From assembly GCF_000348925.1 (NCBI RefSeq), contig NZ_AODQ01000040.1, positions 1-33,215 of the forward strand: a stretch of DNA of 33,215 nucleotides, read 5' to 3'. A program made the translations under genes and the position numbers. The notes under the pieces were generated by a model that saw only the letters and a list, made by a program, of their open reading frames with translations, did no database searches and had not been told where the DNA came from. Origin of the DNA: Cesiribacter andamanensis AMV16 (GTDB lineage: Bacteria > Bacteroidota > Bacteroidia > Cytophagales > Cyclobacteriaceae). Of the stretch, positions 22,957-31,524 are shown piece after piece; position 1 is the first letter of the stretch, and each line of letters opens with the position of its first letter.

Positions 22957-24221
22957 TCAGGTTTTCTGCTTTTTCTTTTTGGCTGCCGGAAAGAGAATGT
23001 TGTTGAGAATAAGCCGGTAGCCGGGTGAGTTGGGGTGCAGGTTGAGGTCGGTGGGCTCTTCGCCTACCTGGTGGGTGTAGTCTTCCGGATCATGGCCGCC
23101 ATAAAAAGTCCAGAAGCCCTGGCCAAATACGCCATGGATGTAGCGCACCTCACCAGCTGTTTTGGTCTCGCCCATCACCACCACATCGGGTTTTACCAGA
23201 TTGCTTCTAAAGGCGGTGGTCTGGCCCAGAAAGCCCTTAACGGTGCTCACATGGTTTTGGGTAAGCATGGTGGGAATGGGGTCCCATTTGGCCGAGAATT
23301 CAAACAGCTCAAAGAAATCGTTTTGTTCGGTGAGCCCGCGCTCCCGGGGCTGCATGTCAATGTTGCTGTACTCATACACCAGGGGGTTGCGCTCCAGCAG
23401 AAAGTTCTGGAAGGCAAAGGTGTTGGCAAAATCAAGCTTTTGCTGGGCCGCCGGATCGGCCGGGTCACCATCGTACATTTCGGCTACCATATCTACCCCA
23501 TCAGCCGCCAGAGCAATATCATAGGTATCGGTGGCCGAGCACATGGCAAAGAGAAAACCGCCGCCGGTCACAAACTCCCGGATCTTTTTACCACCCCCAG
23601 CTTCATGAGCGATACCTTGCCAAAACCATGCCGGCGGGCCACATCTTCATACTCCATTTGCTGCTGGCGGTACCAGGGCTCGTTGCGGTAAATGGCATAA
23701 AACTTGCCAAACTGGCCGGTAAAATCCTCGTGGTGCAGGTGCAGCCAGTCGTACTTGGGCAACTGGTCGGTCAGCAGCTCATCATCAAACACAATATCGT
23801 AGGGAATCTCAGCATAGGTAAGCACCAGGGTTACGGCATCATCCCAGGGCTGCTTGCTCTTGGGCGAGTATACAGCAATTTTGGGCGCTTTCTCCAGCTT
23901 CATGGCATCCTGGTTGGTGGCAGGGCTGGCAATTTCATTGAGGATCTGCCGGCCGCTGGCATCGGAGATCACCTCATAGCTTACGCCCCGGATCACCAGC
24001 TCGTTTTCCACCTTCTGGCTCCAGCGGGCCATAAAGCTGCCCCCCCGGTAGTTGAGCAGCCACTCCAGCTCCTGCCCCTGGTCCAGCACCCAATAGGCAA
24101 TGCCATAGGCCTTCAGGTGATTGGTCTGCTTGGCATCCATGGGGATAAACAGATAATTGGCCCGGGCCCCGGCAGCCAGGAACAAAAAAATAAGGAGGAG
24201 GAAGAGATTACGCATGATCAT
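22957..24221 (-). CDS. Secreted Bacteroidota protein labelled asparagine synthetase B, frameshifted
   Basis: Two adjoining frames make one gene of about 421 codons. The 5' part (23568-24221) has a signal peptide (MRNLFLLLIFLFLAAGARA) then NYLFIPMDAKQTNHLKAYGI and WLLNYRGGSFMA. The 3' part (22957-23571) has GGGFLFAMCSATDTYDIALA, PTMLTQNH and TDLNLHPNSPGYRLILNN. The first frame reads VVKRSGSL and stops; one more A in the T5 run at 23585-23589 would give VVKKIREFVTGGGFLFA and join them. This family is common in Bacteroidota and is often called asparagine synthetase B although the amidotransferase features are absent; its true function is unknown. The break is probably a homopolymer error. Confidence 0.75.
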
Positions 24222-24394
24222 GACCGATTATACCCCTTTTAACGGACTTTATGGAAAACTTATACAAAGTAATGACTGAAGTTGTTAATTTAAAGTTCCG
24301 AAAAAAGGATTCAGCCAGCACCACCGCCGCAAGGGTGCTACCTGCAGCGGCAAGGGGCAGCTAACAGGAGCTGTGCTACTCAACCAGCAATACA

Positions 24395-25636
24395 GTGGAT
24401 TTAAAAGAAAATATAAGTGAAGGACTTCGGTCCATACGGGCCAACCTACTTCGCAGCGTGCTTACGGCTGCAATTGTGGCCATTGGCATCACCGCTCTGG
24501 TGGGGATCCTGACGGCCATAGACGGCATGCAGGCCTCCATTACCAACAACTTTGCATCGCTGGGGGCTAACTCCTTTAAGATTGAAAGCAAAGATGCCGG
24601 CAATCAGCGCAGAATGCAGGGCCGGCAGGAGAAGACCTATCCCGAGATCACCTTCTTTGAGGCAAAGCGCTTTAAGGATTACTTTTCAGTCCCTGCCGAT
24701 ATCTCCATCAGCACCATGATCACCTTTGGTGCGGAGCTCAAGTACGGATCCAAAAAAACCAACCCCAACATGGTGGTGCTGGGCGGCGATGAGAATTTTC
24801 TGGCACAATCGGGCTATACCCTGGCCGAAGGGCGTAATTTCACCCCTAACGACATTCAGCTGGGCACCAACCTGGTGATCATAGGCCCCACCATTCGGCA
24901 AGCGCTTTTTGAGCGCAACGAGGAGGCTGTAGGGGCCGATATCATGCTGCTGAACAACCGCTTTAAGATCATTGGGGTGATGGATGAGGCCGGCTCCATG
25001 GGCGGCAACAGCGGCTCCAGCCGGGCGGCCATCATTCCCGTAACCGGCGCCAGCCGCTTTGCCACCAACCAGGCCCTGGCCTATACGGTAGAAGTAAGTA
25101 TCCCCAACCCCCAGGAAATGGACAATGCCATGGGCGAAGCCACCGGCCTGATGCGCGCCATTCGCCAGGATGCCCTGGGGCAGCCCGATTCCTTTGAGCT
25201 GAGCCGCAACATTTCGGCGGCCGAAGAGCTGGCCAGCATCTCCGGCAAAATGCGCATTGGCGGCTTTGTGATTGGCATTATTACCCTGCTGGGTGCCTCC
25301 ATTGGCCTGATGAACATTATGCTGGTGTCGGTAACCGAGCGCACGCGCGAAATTGGGGTGCGCAAAGCCCTGGGCGCCACCCCTCAGAAAATCAGGCTGC
25401 AGTTCCTTATAGAAGCTACCGTAATTTGCCTGCTGGGCGGTATTGCCGGCATTGTGTTTGGCATCCTGATCGGCAACCTGGTGTCTTCTCTGGTAGGCGA
25501 AGGGGGCTTTCTGATCCCCTGGCTCTGGATCATGGCCGGCGTAAGCATCTGCATTCTTGTAGGCCTGGGCTCGGGCTATTATCCCGCCCGCAAGGCTTCT
25601 CGCTTAGATCCGGTAGAATCCTTGCGTTTTGAATAA
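24395..25636 (+). CDS. ABC transporter permease, MacB/FtsX type
   Basis: The 413-residue inner-membrane protein has one N-terminal transmembrane helix (about residues 20-42), a large periplasmic MacB-like domain, and three C-terminal helices of the FtsX type with the motif [28 protein letters not shown] split across the coupling region. It lacks an ATPase domain, and no ATPase gene is next to it. The start is a GTG at 24395-24397 followed by [20 protein letters not shown], which matches the family N-terminus. Transport or lipoprotein/antibiotic export is possible; the substrate is unknown. The 173-base gap 24222-24394 shows no clear element. Confidence 0.85.
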   Translation: MDLKENISEGLRSIRANLLRSVLTAAIVAIGITALVGILTAIDGMQASITNNFASLGANSFKIESKDAGNQRRMQGRQEKTYPEITFFEAKRFKDYFSVPADISISTMITFGAELKYGSKKTNPNMVVLGGDENFLAQSGYTLAEGRNFTPNDIQLGTNLVIIGPTIRQALFERNEEAVGADIMLLNNRFKIIGVMDEAGSMGGNSGSSRAAIIPVTGASRFATNQALAYTVEVSIPNPQEMDNAMGEATGLMRAIRQDALGQPDSFELSRNISAAEELASISGKMRIGGFVIGIITLLGASIGLMNIMLVSVTERTREIGVRKALGATPQKIRLQFLIEATVICLLGGIAGIVFGILIGNLVSSLVGEGGFLIPWLWIMAGVSICILVGLGSGYYPARKASRLDPVESLRFE

Positions 25637-25682
25637 AACTATCGCAAATTAGATGCATCTTGTGCTCTATTGCGTTATATAG

Positions 25683-25702
25683 TAATTGGGCCACACCAAT
25701 TA
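25683..25702. repeat. Palindrome directly before start codon
   Basis: TAATTGG (25683-25689) and CCAATTA (25696-25702) form a perfect seven-base inverted repeat with a six-base spacer and end one base before the ATG at 25704. It could be a protein operator or an RNA hairpin shielding the start. No partner site was found in the window. Confidence 0.45.
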
Positions 25703-25703
25703 G

Positions 25704-26486
25704 ATGCTGCAGCGGGCTACCATATTCCTTATCCTGATTCTGAGCCAGGGGGCGTTTGCCCTTGCTCAGCAGCAAGAGCTTGTGCTTACCGGTGTGTACA
25801 ATGGCCGCAACCTCTACGTACAAAACCCCTTATCCGGCAACCTGAAGGACTACTGCACCCGGGAGGTGTGGGTAAACGGCGAGCTTATCTTCCAGAATCC
25901 CCGCTCCAGCGCCTATACCATTAATCTCTCCCACCTGAGCACCAAAGCGCCGGTAGAGATCAAGATCCGCTACAGCGAGGGCTGCATGCCCAAGGTGATC
26001 AACCCCCAGGTGGTACGGGAACTGGCCAGCTTTAAGTACCTGGCCGTGCATGCCGATAGTGCCCACGTTAGCTGGACTACCAATAACCAGCAAAAAGGCG
26101 GAAAATTCTTTCTTGAGCACTGGATCAACGAGCAGTGGACCCCTATTGCCACCCTCTCGGCCGAAGAAGGGCAGGCCCGCTACCAGGCCCGTGTTAATCA
26201 TTATTCCGGCCTTAATCGCTACCGCATTAAGTTTTTGCAGGATGATGGAGAAATGTATTACAGCAATGTGATTGACCACAGCGCACAGATAGCGCCGGTT
26301 ACCTTCTCCCCTACCCGGGTTTCAGACAAGATCTTTCTGAGCCGGGATACCGACTACGAGATTACCGATACCGGCGGCAAACCCCTGCTCAAGGGCAGCG
26401 GCAATGAGATCTTTGTGGGCAATCTGGCCAGCGGGGTCTATTACCTGAAGATCAACAACCGCACCGAGAAGTTCTTTAAGAAGTAA
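25704..26486 (+). CDS. Secreted protein with T9SS-like C-terminus
   Basis: The 260-residue protein starts with a signal peptide (MLQRATIFLILILSQGAFALA, cleavage near AQQ). Two Cys (in KDYCTREVW and EGCMPK) could form a disulfide. Residues about 110-200 resemble a fibronectin-III-like beta domain (VSWTTNNQQKGGKFFLEHW). The final ~60 residues (YEITDTGGKPLLKGSGN, LASGVYYLKINN, then EKFFKK) look like a type IX secretion C-terminal sorting domain of type A. It would be exported or held at the outer surface. No enzymatic motif is seen; the function is unknown. Confidence 0.65.
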   Translation: MLQRATIFLILILSQGAFALAQQQELVLTGVYNGRNLYVQNPLSGNLKDYCTREVWVNGELIFQNPRSSAYTINLSHLSTKAPVEIKIRYSEGCMPKVINPQVVRELASFKYLAVHADSAHVSWTTNNQQKGGKFFLEHWINEQWTPIATLSAEEGQARYQARVNHYSGLNRYRIKFLQDDGEMYYSNVIDHSAQIAPVTFSPTRVSDKIFLSRDTDYEITDTGGKPLLKGSGNEIFVGNLASGVYYLKINNRTEKFFKK

Positions 26487-26540
26487 ACTTCTGCCCATCT
26501 CAGCCGGCCGTGGCGCTGCATCCGCCCAGGCCAAATTCCC

Positions 26541-28112
26541 TTATCCTATTTCCAGCTCAAGTGCCAGGCCAGCCTCTGCTGCTGCTGCTGCAGGCTTGCC
26601 ATCGGGCTGCAGGTAGTGGCAGCCGCAGCTCTCGGTGCGGGCCAGGGCTGCCCGGGTCACCAGCTGCGCCACCTGCACCAGGTTGCGCAATTCCAGCCAG
26701 GGAGGGGATAGCCGGCCCAGGGCCTGGGCCTCCTCTACCTCATGGGCCAGCTGTTCCAGCAGGCGCTGGCAGGCCAGCAGGCCGCTACGGGTACGCACAA
26801 TGCCAGCATACTGCCACATGCCTTCCTGCAGTTGCTGCCGAAGCAGCCCGGCAAGGGCACTCTCGTGGGCTAGGGGAACAAAGCAGCTCTCAACCGGCCG
26901 CAGGGGGGCTGCTGGCACAGGCTGCGCCAGGGCATGTTGGGCAGCGCGGCGCCCCATGATCCAGCCCTCGGGCAGGGAGTTGCTGGCCAGCCGGTTGGCG
27001 CCATGCAACCCGGTGCAGGCACACTCGCCGCAGGCATAAAGGCCCGGCAGCGTGGTTTGACCATGCGCATTGGTGCTAATGCCGCCGCACATGTAATGGG
27101 CGGCCGGCACCACAGGCACCAGCTGTTCCTGCGGATCAATGCCCTGCTGCAGCAGGGTTTGGTAAATGGCCGGAAAGTGCTGCGAGAAATGCTCCTGTGA
27201 CAGCCGCCGCATATCCAGAAAAAGGGAGTCGGCCCCGCTTTGCTGCATCTCCTGCTGCATGGCCTGGGCCACTATATCCCGCGGTGCCAGCGAACCCAGC
27301 GGATGGTAGCGGTGCATAAAGGGCTCTCCAGTAGGCAGCACCAGTTCTGCGCCTGCGCCCCGCACCGCTTCACTGATCAGAAAAACCGGCTGGCCCGGCT
27401 TGTAGAGGGTGGTTGGGTGAAACTGTACAAACTCCATATCGGCCAGCTGGGCCCCGGCCCGGTAGGCCATGGCCACCCCATCACCTGTGGCCATGGCAGG
27501 GTTGGTGCTGTACTGATACAGCTGGCCGGCGCCTCCGCTGGCCAGTACTGTGGCCCTGGCATAAAAGGTGCAGAGCAGATTATGCTCCACATCCAGCACC
27601 CGGGCGCCCATGCAGCGCTTTTGGCCGGAGCGGCTATCAATCATCAGATCAAGCGCCAGGTGATGTTCCAGCAGCCGAATGTGGGCATGCTGTTGCACCG
27701 CCTGCAGCAACTGCTGATGAATGTATTTGCCTGTCTGGTCCCGGGCATGCACAATCCGGTGGTGGCTGTGGCCACCCTCCAGACCAAGGGACAGCTTGCC
27801 CCCCGGCAGGGTATCAAAGGGTACTCCCAGCGCCAGCAGCTCACTGATGCAGCCGGGGGCTTCGGTTGCCAGCAGGGCCACTGCCTCGGGATTATTGAGT
27901 CCGCTGCCGGCGGCCAGGGTATCGGCCATATGGGCCTGCCGGCTATCGCTGCTGGCCAGTGCGGCGGCCAGTCCGCCCTGGGCAAGGTTGGTGTTGCAGG
28001 CGGCAGCCTCTGATTTGCACAGTACGGCCACCCTGCCCCCCTCAGCGGCCTTAAGGGCAAAGCTAAGACCGGCTATGCCACTGCCGATCACCAGAAAATC
28101 ATAGGATTCCAT
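26541..28112 (-). CDS. nadB: L-aspartate oxidase
   Basis: The 523-residue FAD enzyme oxidises aspartate to iminoaspartate, the first step of NAD synthesis. The N-terminal dinucleotide fold is FLVIGSGIAGLSFALKAAEGG. Family motifs are NTNLAQGGLAAALAS, GGHSHHRIVHARDQTG, VLASGGAGQLYQYSTNPA, FVQFHPTTLY and MCGGISTNAHGQTTLPGLYACGECACTGLHGANRLASNS. The signature HGANRLASNSLPEGW fixes NadB over succinate dehydrogenase. The gene follows nadA by nine bases; nadC is not in the window. Confidence 0.95.
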   Translation of the reverse strand: MESYDFLVIGSGIAGLSFALKAAEGGRVAVLCKSEAAACNTNLAQGGLAAALASSDSRQAHMADTLAAGSGLNNPEAVALLATEAPGCISELLALGVPFDTLPGGKLSLGLEGGHSHHRIVHARDQTGKYIHQQLLQAVQQHAHIRLLEHHLALDLMIDSRSGQKRCMGARVLDVEHNLLCTFYARATVLASGGAGQLYQYSTNPAMATGDGVAMAYRAGAQLADMEFVQFHPTTLYKPGQPVFLISEAVRGAGAELVLPTGEPFMHRYHPLGSLAPRDIVAQAMQQEMQQSGADSLFLDMRRLSQEHFSQHFPAIYQTLLQQGIDPQEQLVPVVPAAHYMCGGISTNAHGQTTLPGLYACGECACTGLHGANRLASNSLPEGWIMGRRAAQHALAQPVPAAPLRPVESCFVPLAHESALAGLLRQQLQEGMWQYAGIVRTRSGLLACQRLLEQLAHEVEEAQALGRLSPPWLELRNLVQVAQLVTRAALARTESCGCHYLQPDGKPAAAAAEAGLALELEIG

Positions 28113-28121
28113 AGGGGGGTA

Positions 28122-29162
28122 TCAGGCAAAGTCCAGCATACGCCTAATGGGCAGATAGGCCTTGCGGCAGATCTCTTCGTCCAGCTCAATGCGGAAATCG
28201 GTTTCTGCCGGAGTGTCCAGGGCGCGCATGGCCGCCAGGGTGCGGTATACATCAATCTGCTTCATGTGCGGGCAGCGGATGCAGGGCACTACAAATTCTT
28301 TTTGGGGATAGAGGCCGCGCAGGGTAGCACCCAGATCACATTCCGAGGCCAGAATAAACTGCTGCGCCTGGCTTTCGCCTACATACTTGATGATATCGGT
28401 GGTGCTGCCCAGTATGCCCCCGCTGCGGCTCAGGGTACGCATGATCACCTCATCGGGCACCTCCCAGTGCACCAGCAGCTCGGCTTCGGGGTACATCATC
28501 TGCAGGCCCATGATCTGGTTGGGGGTAAACTGCTCATGCACCTCACAGCTTCCCTGCCAGAGAATCAGGTCCTTGCCGGTTTCGGCCTTGATGCGGGTTT
28601 GGAGGTTACGGCCCATGTACAGGTCGGGCAGAAAAATGAGCTGATCGCCCGGCATGGCTTTGGCAATTGCCAGCGCGTTGCGGGAAGTGCAGCAGATATC
28701 GGCTTCGGCCTTGGTTTCGGCATAGGTGTTTACATAGGCCACCACGGGCACACCCGGATATTTTTTCTTCAGAAAGCGCACATCCTCTCCAGAGATGCTT
28801 ACGGCCAGGGAGCAGCCGGCCTTCATACTGGGCAATAGCACCGTTGCCGCCGGGCTGAGCACTTTGGCGGTTTCGGCCATGAATTTCACCCCGCAGAAGA
28901 CAATGGCCCGGGCCCTGGTCTGGCTGGCGGCCACACTCAGGCCAAGCGAATCGCCCACAAAATCGGCTATGCCGCCATCGGCATCGGTTACCTGCAGCTC
29001 GGCCGGCATATAATAATGCGAGAGCACCACGGCCCCTTTCTGGCGCTTGAGCTCCCGGATCTCGTCAATGGCTTGCTGCAGTTTTGGGTTGGATAGCACG
29101 TGCTCGTCGGCCCCCATCTGACGCAGCTGGTGGGCAAATCTGGTAGATGTTGTACTGATCAT
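28122..29162 (-). CDS. nadA: Quinolinate synthase
   Basis: The 346-residue [4Fe-4S] enzyme condenses iminoaspartate with dihydroxyacetone phosphate to quinolinate. Motifs are AVVLSHYYMPAELQ, IVFCGVKFMAETAKVLSP (first cluster Cys), LWQGSCEVHEQF (second) and VPCIRCPHMKQ (third). The oxygen- and NO-sensitive cluster makes it a reasonable target of the Rrf2 regulator encoded 47 bases upstream. It pairs with nadB downstream in one transcript. Confidence 0.95.
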   Translation of the reverse strand: MISTTSTRFAHQLRQMGADEHVLSNPKLQQAIDEIRELKRQKGAVVLSHYYMPAELQVTDADGGIADFVGDSLGLSVAASQTRARAIVFCGVKFMAETAKVLSPAATVLLPSMKAGCSLAVSISGEDVRFLKKKYPGVPVVAYVNTYAETKAEADICCTSRNALAIAKAMPGDQLIFLPDLYMGRNLQTRIKAETGKDLILWQGSCEVHEQFTPNQIMGLQMMYPEAELLVHWEVPDEVIMRTLSRSGGILGSTTDIIKYVGESQAQQFILASECDLGATLRGLYPQKEFVVPCIRCPHMKQIDVYRTLAAMRALDTPAETDFRIELDEEICRKAYLPIRRMLDFA

Positions 29163-29209
29163 GGCAGAAAAAAGAGTAGCGTTGCGGAGAGAGCGTGGGT
29201 AGAGAAGGC

Positions 29210-29656
29210 TTAGGAATTAACCGCCAGGTTGGTAAGAAAGGCATGGCCTGCTTCCACCTCATGGGTCAGGTCGTGTATGGTCCTTTTGTTAAATACTCTG
29301 GCCAGACCATCCCGGTATACTTTAAAATCTTCGTGCAGGGGGCAGGGATGGGCATCGGAGCATTGTTTCATGCCCAGGCCGCAGCGTTTAAACGCCTCTC
29401 CCCCATCAATCACCCGAACCACATCCATCAGGGTGATGGTGCTGGCGGGCCGGTCCAGATAAAAGCCCCCATGCGGACCCTTTACGGAGGCGATGATCCC
29501 CTTGCGTACCAGGTCCTGCAGAATTTTGCCAATAAAGTGCAGGGGCAGCTCCAGCTCAGACGCCACCTCTTTTATGCCTACTTTATTCGTTTCCGAGCTG
29601 TGGATGGCAATGTACATGAGCGATCGAATCGCGTATTCGGAGGTCTTGGTCAGCAT
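29210..29656 (-). CDS. Rrf2 family regulator, IscR/NsrR-like Cys set
   Basis: The 148-residue winged-helix protein starts MLTKTSEYAIRSLMYIA, which is the normal Rrf2 N-terminus; an ATG at 29689 would add 11 residues. The recognition region is LPLHFIGKILQDLVRKGIIASVKGPHGGFYL. Three Cys at 92, 99 and 105 (CGLGMKQCSDAHPC) lie where IscR and NsrR hold an Fe-S cluster (there 92, 98, 104), so it may sense iron-sulfur status or NO. It lies upstream of nadA-nadB and beside hemerythrin and RIC genes, which supports that reading. The target sites are unknown; one candidate is the palindrome at 31391-31410. Confidence 0.85.
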   Translation of the reverse strand: MLTKTSEYAIRSLMYIAIHSSETNKVGIKEVASELELPLHFIGKILQDLVRKGIIASVKGPHGGFYLDRPASTITLMDVVRVIDGGEAFKRCGLGMKQCSDAHPCPLHEDFKVYRDGLARVFNKRTIHDLTHEVEAGHAFLTNLAVNS

Positions 29657-29801
29657 TCCGTGTGCTTGTTTTTTTAAAAGATCAGGCATGGCATAGGTGC
29701 TGGCGCCCGATGAAGGGCAAGTTAGTATAAAATTGAAAGCATACGGCTGAGATTTATCAACCTAAAACATGACTTTATACCACAATGGGACCCTGCCACT
29801 G

Positions 29802-29831
29802 CTAAAAGATACGCATAAAGCCGTATTTTAG
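29802..29831 (-). terminator. Possible terminator after hemerythrin gene
   Basis: On the minus strand CTAAAATACG and CGTATCTTTTAG pair with a small bulge around an eight-base loop, with the T run inside the right arm. It follows the hemerythrin stop (29843) by about a dozen bases, so it may end that transcript, but the structure is irregular. Confidence 0.4.
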
Positions 29832-29842
29832 ACCACTTATTA

Positions 29843-30310
29843 TCAGCTTAGCCAGAAATGTGGCGTAAAATCATCTTCTGGCAGCGGCCCATGCTCGGCC
29901 AGCAGCTCGCCGATCTGCTGCAGCTGCAGCGGACTGGCCCGTTCTTCCAGGTAGGGGAAAAGCTGGCGTTCCTCAAAGCGTATGTGGGCATTGAGCATTT
30001 CCTGCAGGTCGTTGAGCGGCTCCTGGCCATCCGGCAGCTGTTGCTCCAGTTCCTCAAACATCTGGCGCAGCTGGGCATGCTCACTTTCAAATTGCAGGCG
30101 CAGGCGGTCCTGGGGCAGCAGCATGGGCTGCAGAATTTCTTCTTCCTTGCGAAAATGCTCCCGCAGGTGTAGCTGCCAGTAATACACCGCATAGTCGCGC
30201 ATCACCTGCAGGGATACCCCCTTGCTCAGGCCCTGCTTGATCTTCCAGCAAAAGAGCAGCCCAAAATGATGTTCTCTGGAGAGGGGTACCAGGTTTGGAT
30301 CTCGTTTCAT
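29843..30310 (-). CDS. Hemerythrin domain protein
   Basis: The 155-residue protein has the hemerythrin pattern: LSREHHFGLLFCWKI, HLREHFRKEEEILQPML, SEHAQLRQMFEEL and HIRFEERQLFPYLEE. The H-x-x-x-E and H-x-x-x-E type ligands for a diiron site are present. Such proteins bind oxygen, NO or iron and serve in storage or repair. It starts 67 bases after the RIC stop and probably shares its transcript. The specific role is not known. Confidence 0.85.
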   Translation of the reverse strand: MKRDPNLVPLSREHHFGLLFCWKIKQGLSKGVSLQVMRDYAVYYWQLHLREHFRKEEEILQPMLLPQDRLRLQFESEHAQLRQMFEELEQQLPDGQEPLNDLQEMLNAHIRFEERQLFPYLEERASPLQLQQIGELLAEHGPLPEDDFTPHFWLS

Positions 30311-30377
30311 AGGGGTAGTGTAAAGGCCTTCCGCCAGCAGATACCCCCTGGGCTGCTGCCGGCAGAAGGCTACTTGC

Positions 30378-31342
30378 TTATACTTCTTTTAAGAGCTCCT
30401 CTTCCAGCATAAGCGCCTTGGGAAAGAGAATGTTGTTTTCCAGGTGGATGTGCTGGTGCAAATCAGCCTCAAAGTCCTGCAGCGCCTGGAAGGCCAGACG
30501 GTAGGTAGTGCAGGCATCGGCCGGCAGGGTATAATTGTCGGTGATTTCCCGGATTTTTTCCAGGCCTTCGCCGGCCGACTCGTGCTCCTGCTCCATCATG
30601 CGGATGGGGTTTCGCACCGTGCCGAATGGGGGTAATTCCATCACGCGCTCCTGCTTTTTTATCTGGCAGATGCGGCGCACATAGGGGAAAAGCACTTTTC
30701 TTCCTTTGCCATATGCTCTTCCAGCTCGGCGGCTATGCCGGCAAAAATGGTTGCCACCTGCAGCAGCTCGGGGTGGCGGCCGCCATGTACCCGGGCGATC
30801 TTGGTGGTGTACTCATAGATGGCCGGCAGGGCGTGGCGAACAAAGCTGTGGTGGGTATTTTCGATGAAATCAGCCAGAAAGTCCAGCTCCCAGCTATCGT
30901 AATTCAGTCCCCTATTGGCGGAGGTATCCGACAGGGCATTCAGCTCCTGCTCCAGCGCTGCCTTGCTGATCCCCTTATCGGCACATACTTTATCCAGGGT
31001 CTTTTTGCCGCCGCAGCAGAAGTCAATTCCGTAGCGCTTGAACACCTGCGCCCGGCGGTAATCTTTGGCCACCAGCTCGCCAATGGTGGGGCTCTCCTCG
31101 CTGGCCAGTTTGCTGATGTGCACCTCCCATACTTCGGGGCCTTCTTCCAGATAGGTCCAGGTAAAGATGGGGCCGCGCTCGCCCAGCAACTGGTAGTAGA
31201 GGGGCTTGGGGTCGTGGTCGTTATGGATGATAAAGCCTTCGCCGCCCTGCAGGCTGTCGAATTTCTGGAAAATGGTGGGGTGCTTTAAGCGAGGCTCAAT
31301 CTGGGTTACATCTAGTACATTTAAGGTATCTGCAGTTGCCAT
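30378..31342 (-). CDS. Iron-sulfur repair protein RIC (YtfE/ScdA) with DUF2249, frameshifted
   Basis: RIC proteins repair Fe-S clusters after NO or oxidative damage. After the ATG at 31340-31342 the order is DUF2249 (HPTIFQKFDSLQGGEGFIIHNDHDPKP, residues ~20-80), the ScdA N-domain (TIGELVAKDYRRAQVF and YGIDFCCGGKKTL), then a diiron hemerythrin-like domain. The first frame ends HMAKEEKCFSPMC and stops at 30659. One base back, the frame reads VLFPYVRRICQIKKQE and continues to HIHLENNILFPKALM, stop 30378-30380. A G is missing at 30694/30695, after the Lys codon of EEK. Repaired length is about 321 residues. The ATG choice drops a non-homologous N-tail. A sequencing error is most likely. Confidence 0.85.
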
Positions 31343-31370
31343 AGCAATGGGATATGGGTGAATGATAGAG

Positions 31371-31410
31371 CAAAGATAAATGATTAAAAGATATAAAGGT
31401 CTTTTTATAT
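31371..31410 (-). promoter_or_regulatory. Promoter and operator of RIC gene
   Basis: On the minus strand a perfect -7 box TATCTTTG (31371-31378) lies 29 bases before the RIC ATG. The palindrome ATATAAA-GGTCTT-TTTATAT (31391-31410) is centred about 36 bases upstream of the predicted start, so it covers where the -33 element would be, and no TTTG is present there. This is the expected place for a repressor or activator site. The divergent nrdJ gene starts at 31525, so the site could serve both. Confidence 0.5.
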
Positions 31411-31524
31411 ACATTATTTTTCTTTTACCTTCGCTTTTGTCCAAACCTGAGAAAAGTCATGGTTCGGCAGCGGTCATTGGCCGATCTTCCAGTCTGCTTA
31501 CGTCTTTCAACCACAGCTATTTTT

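Noticed and set aside
22957-23571. Separate 204-residue gene after cysH
   Set aside because: It is the 3' part of the frameshifted gene 22957-24221; a single added A in the run at 23585-23589 joins the two frames.
30378-30695. Separate 105-residue hemerythrin-like gene
   Set aside because: Its start is a GTG inside the conserved EEKVLFPYV motif of the RIC protein, so it is the frameshifted 3' part of that gene.
31343-31524. Cobalamin riboswitch before the class II ribonucleotide reductase
   Set aside because: The gap is short and no cobalamin-box motif was seen.
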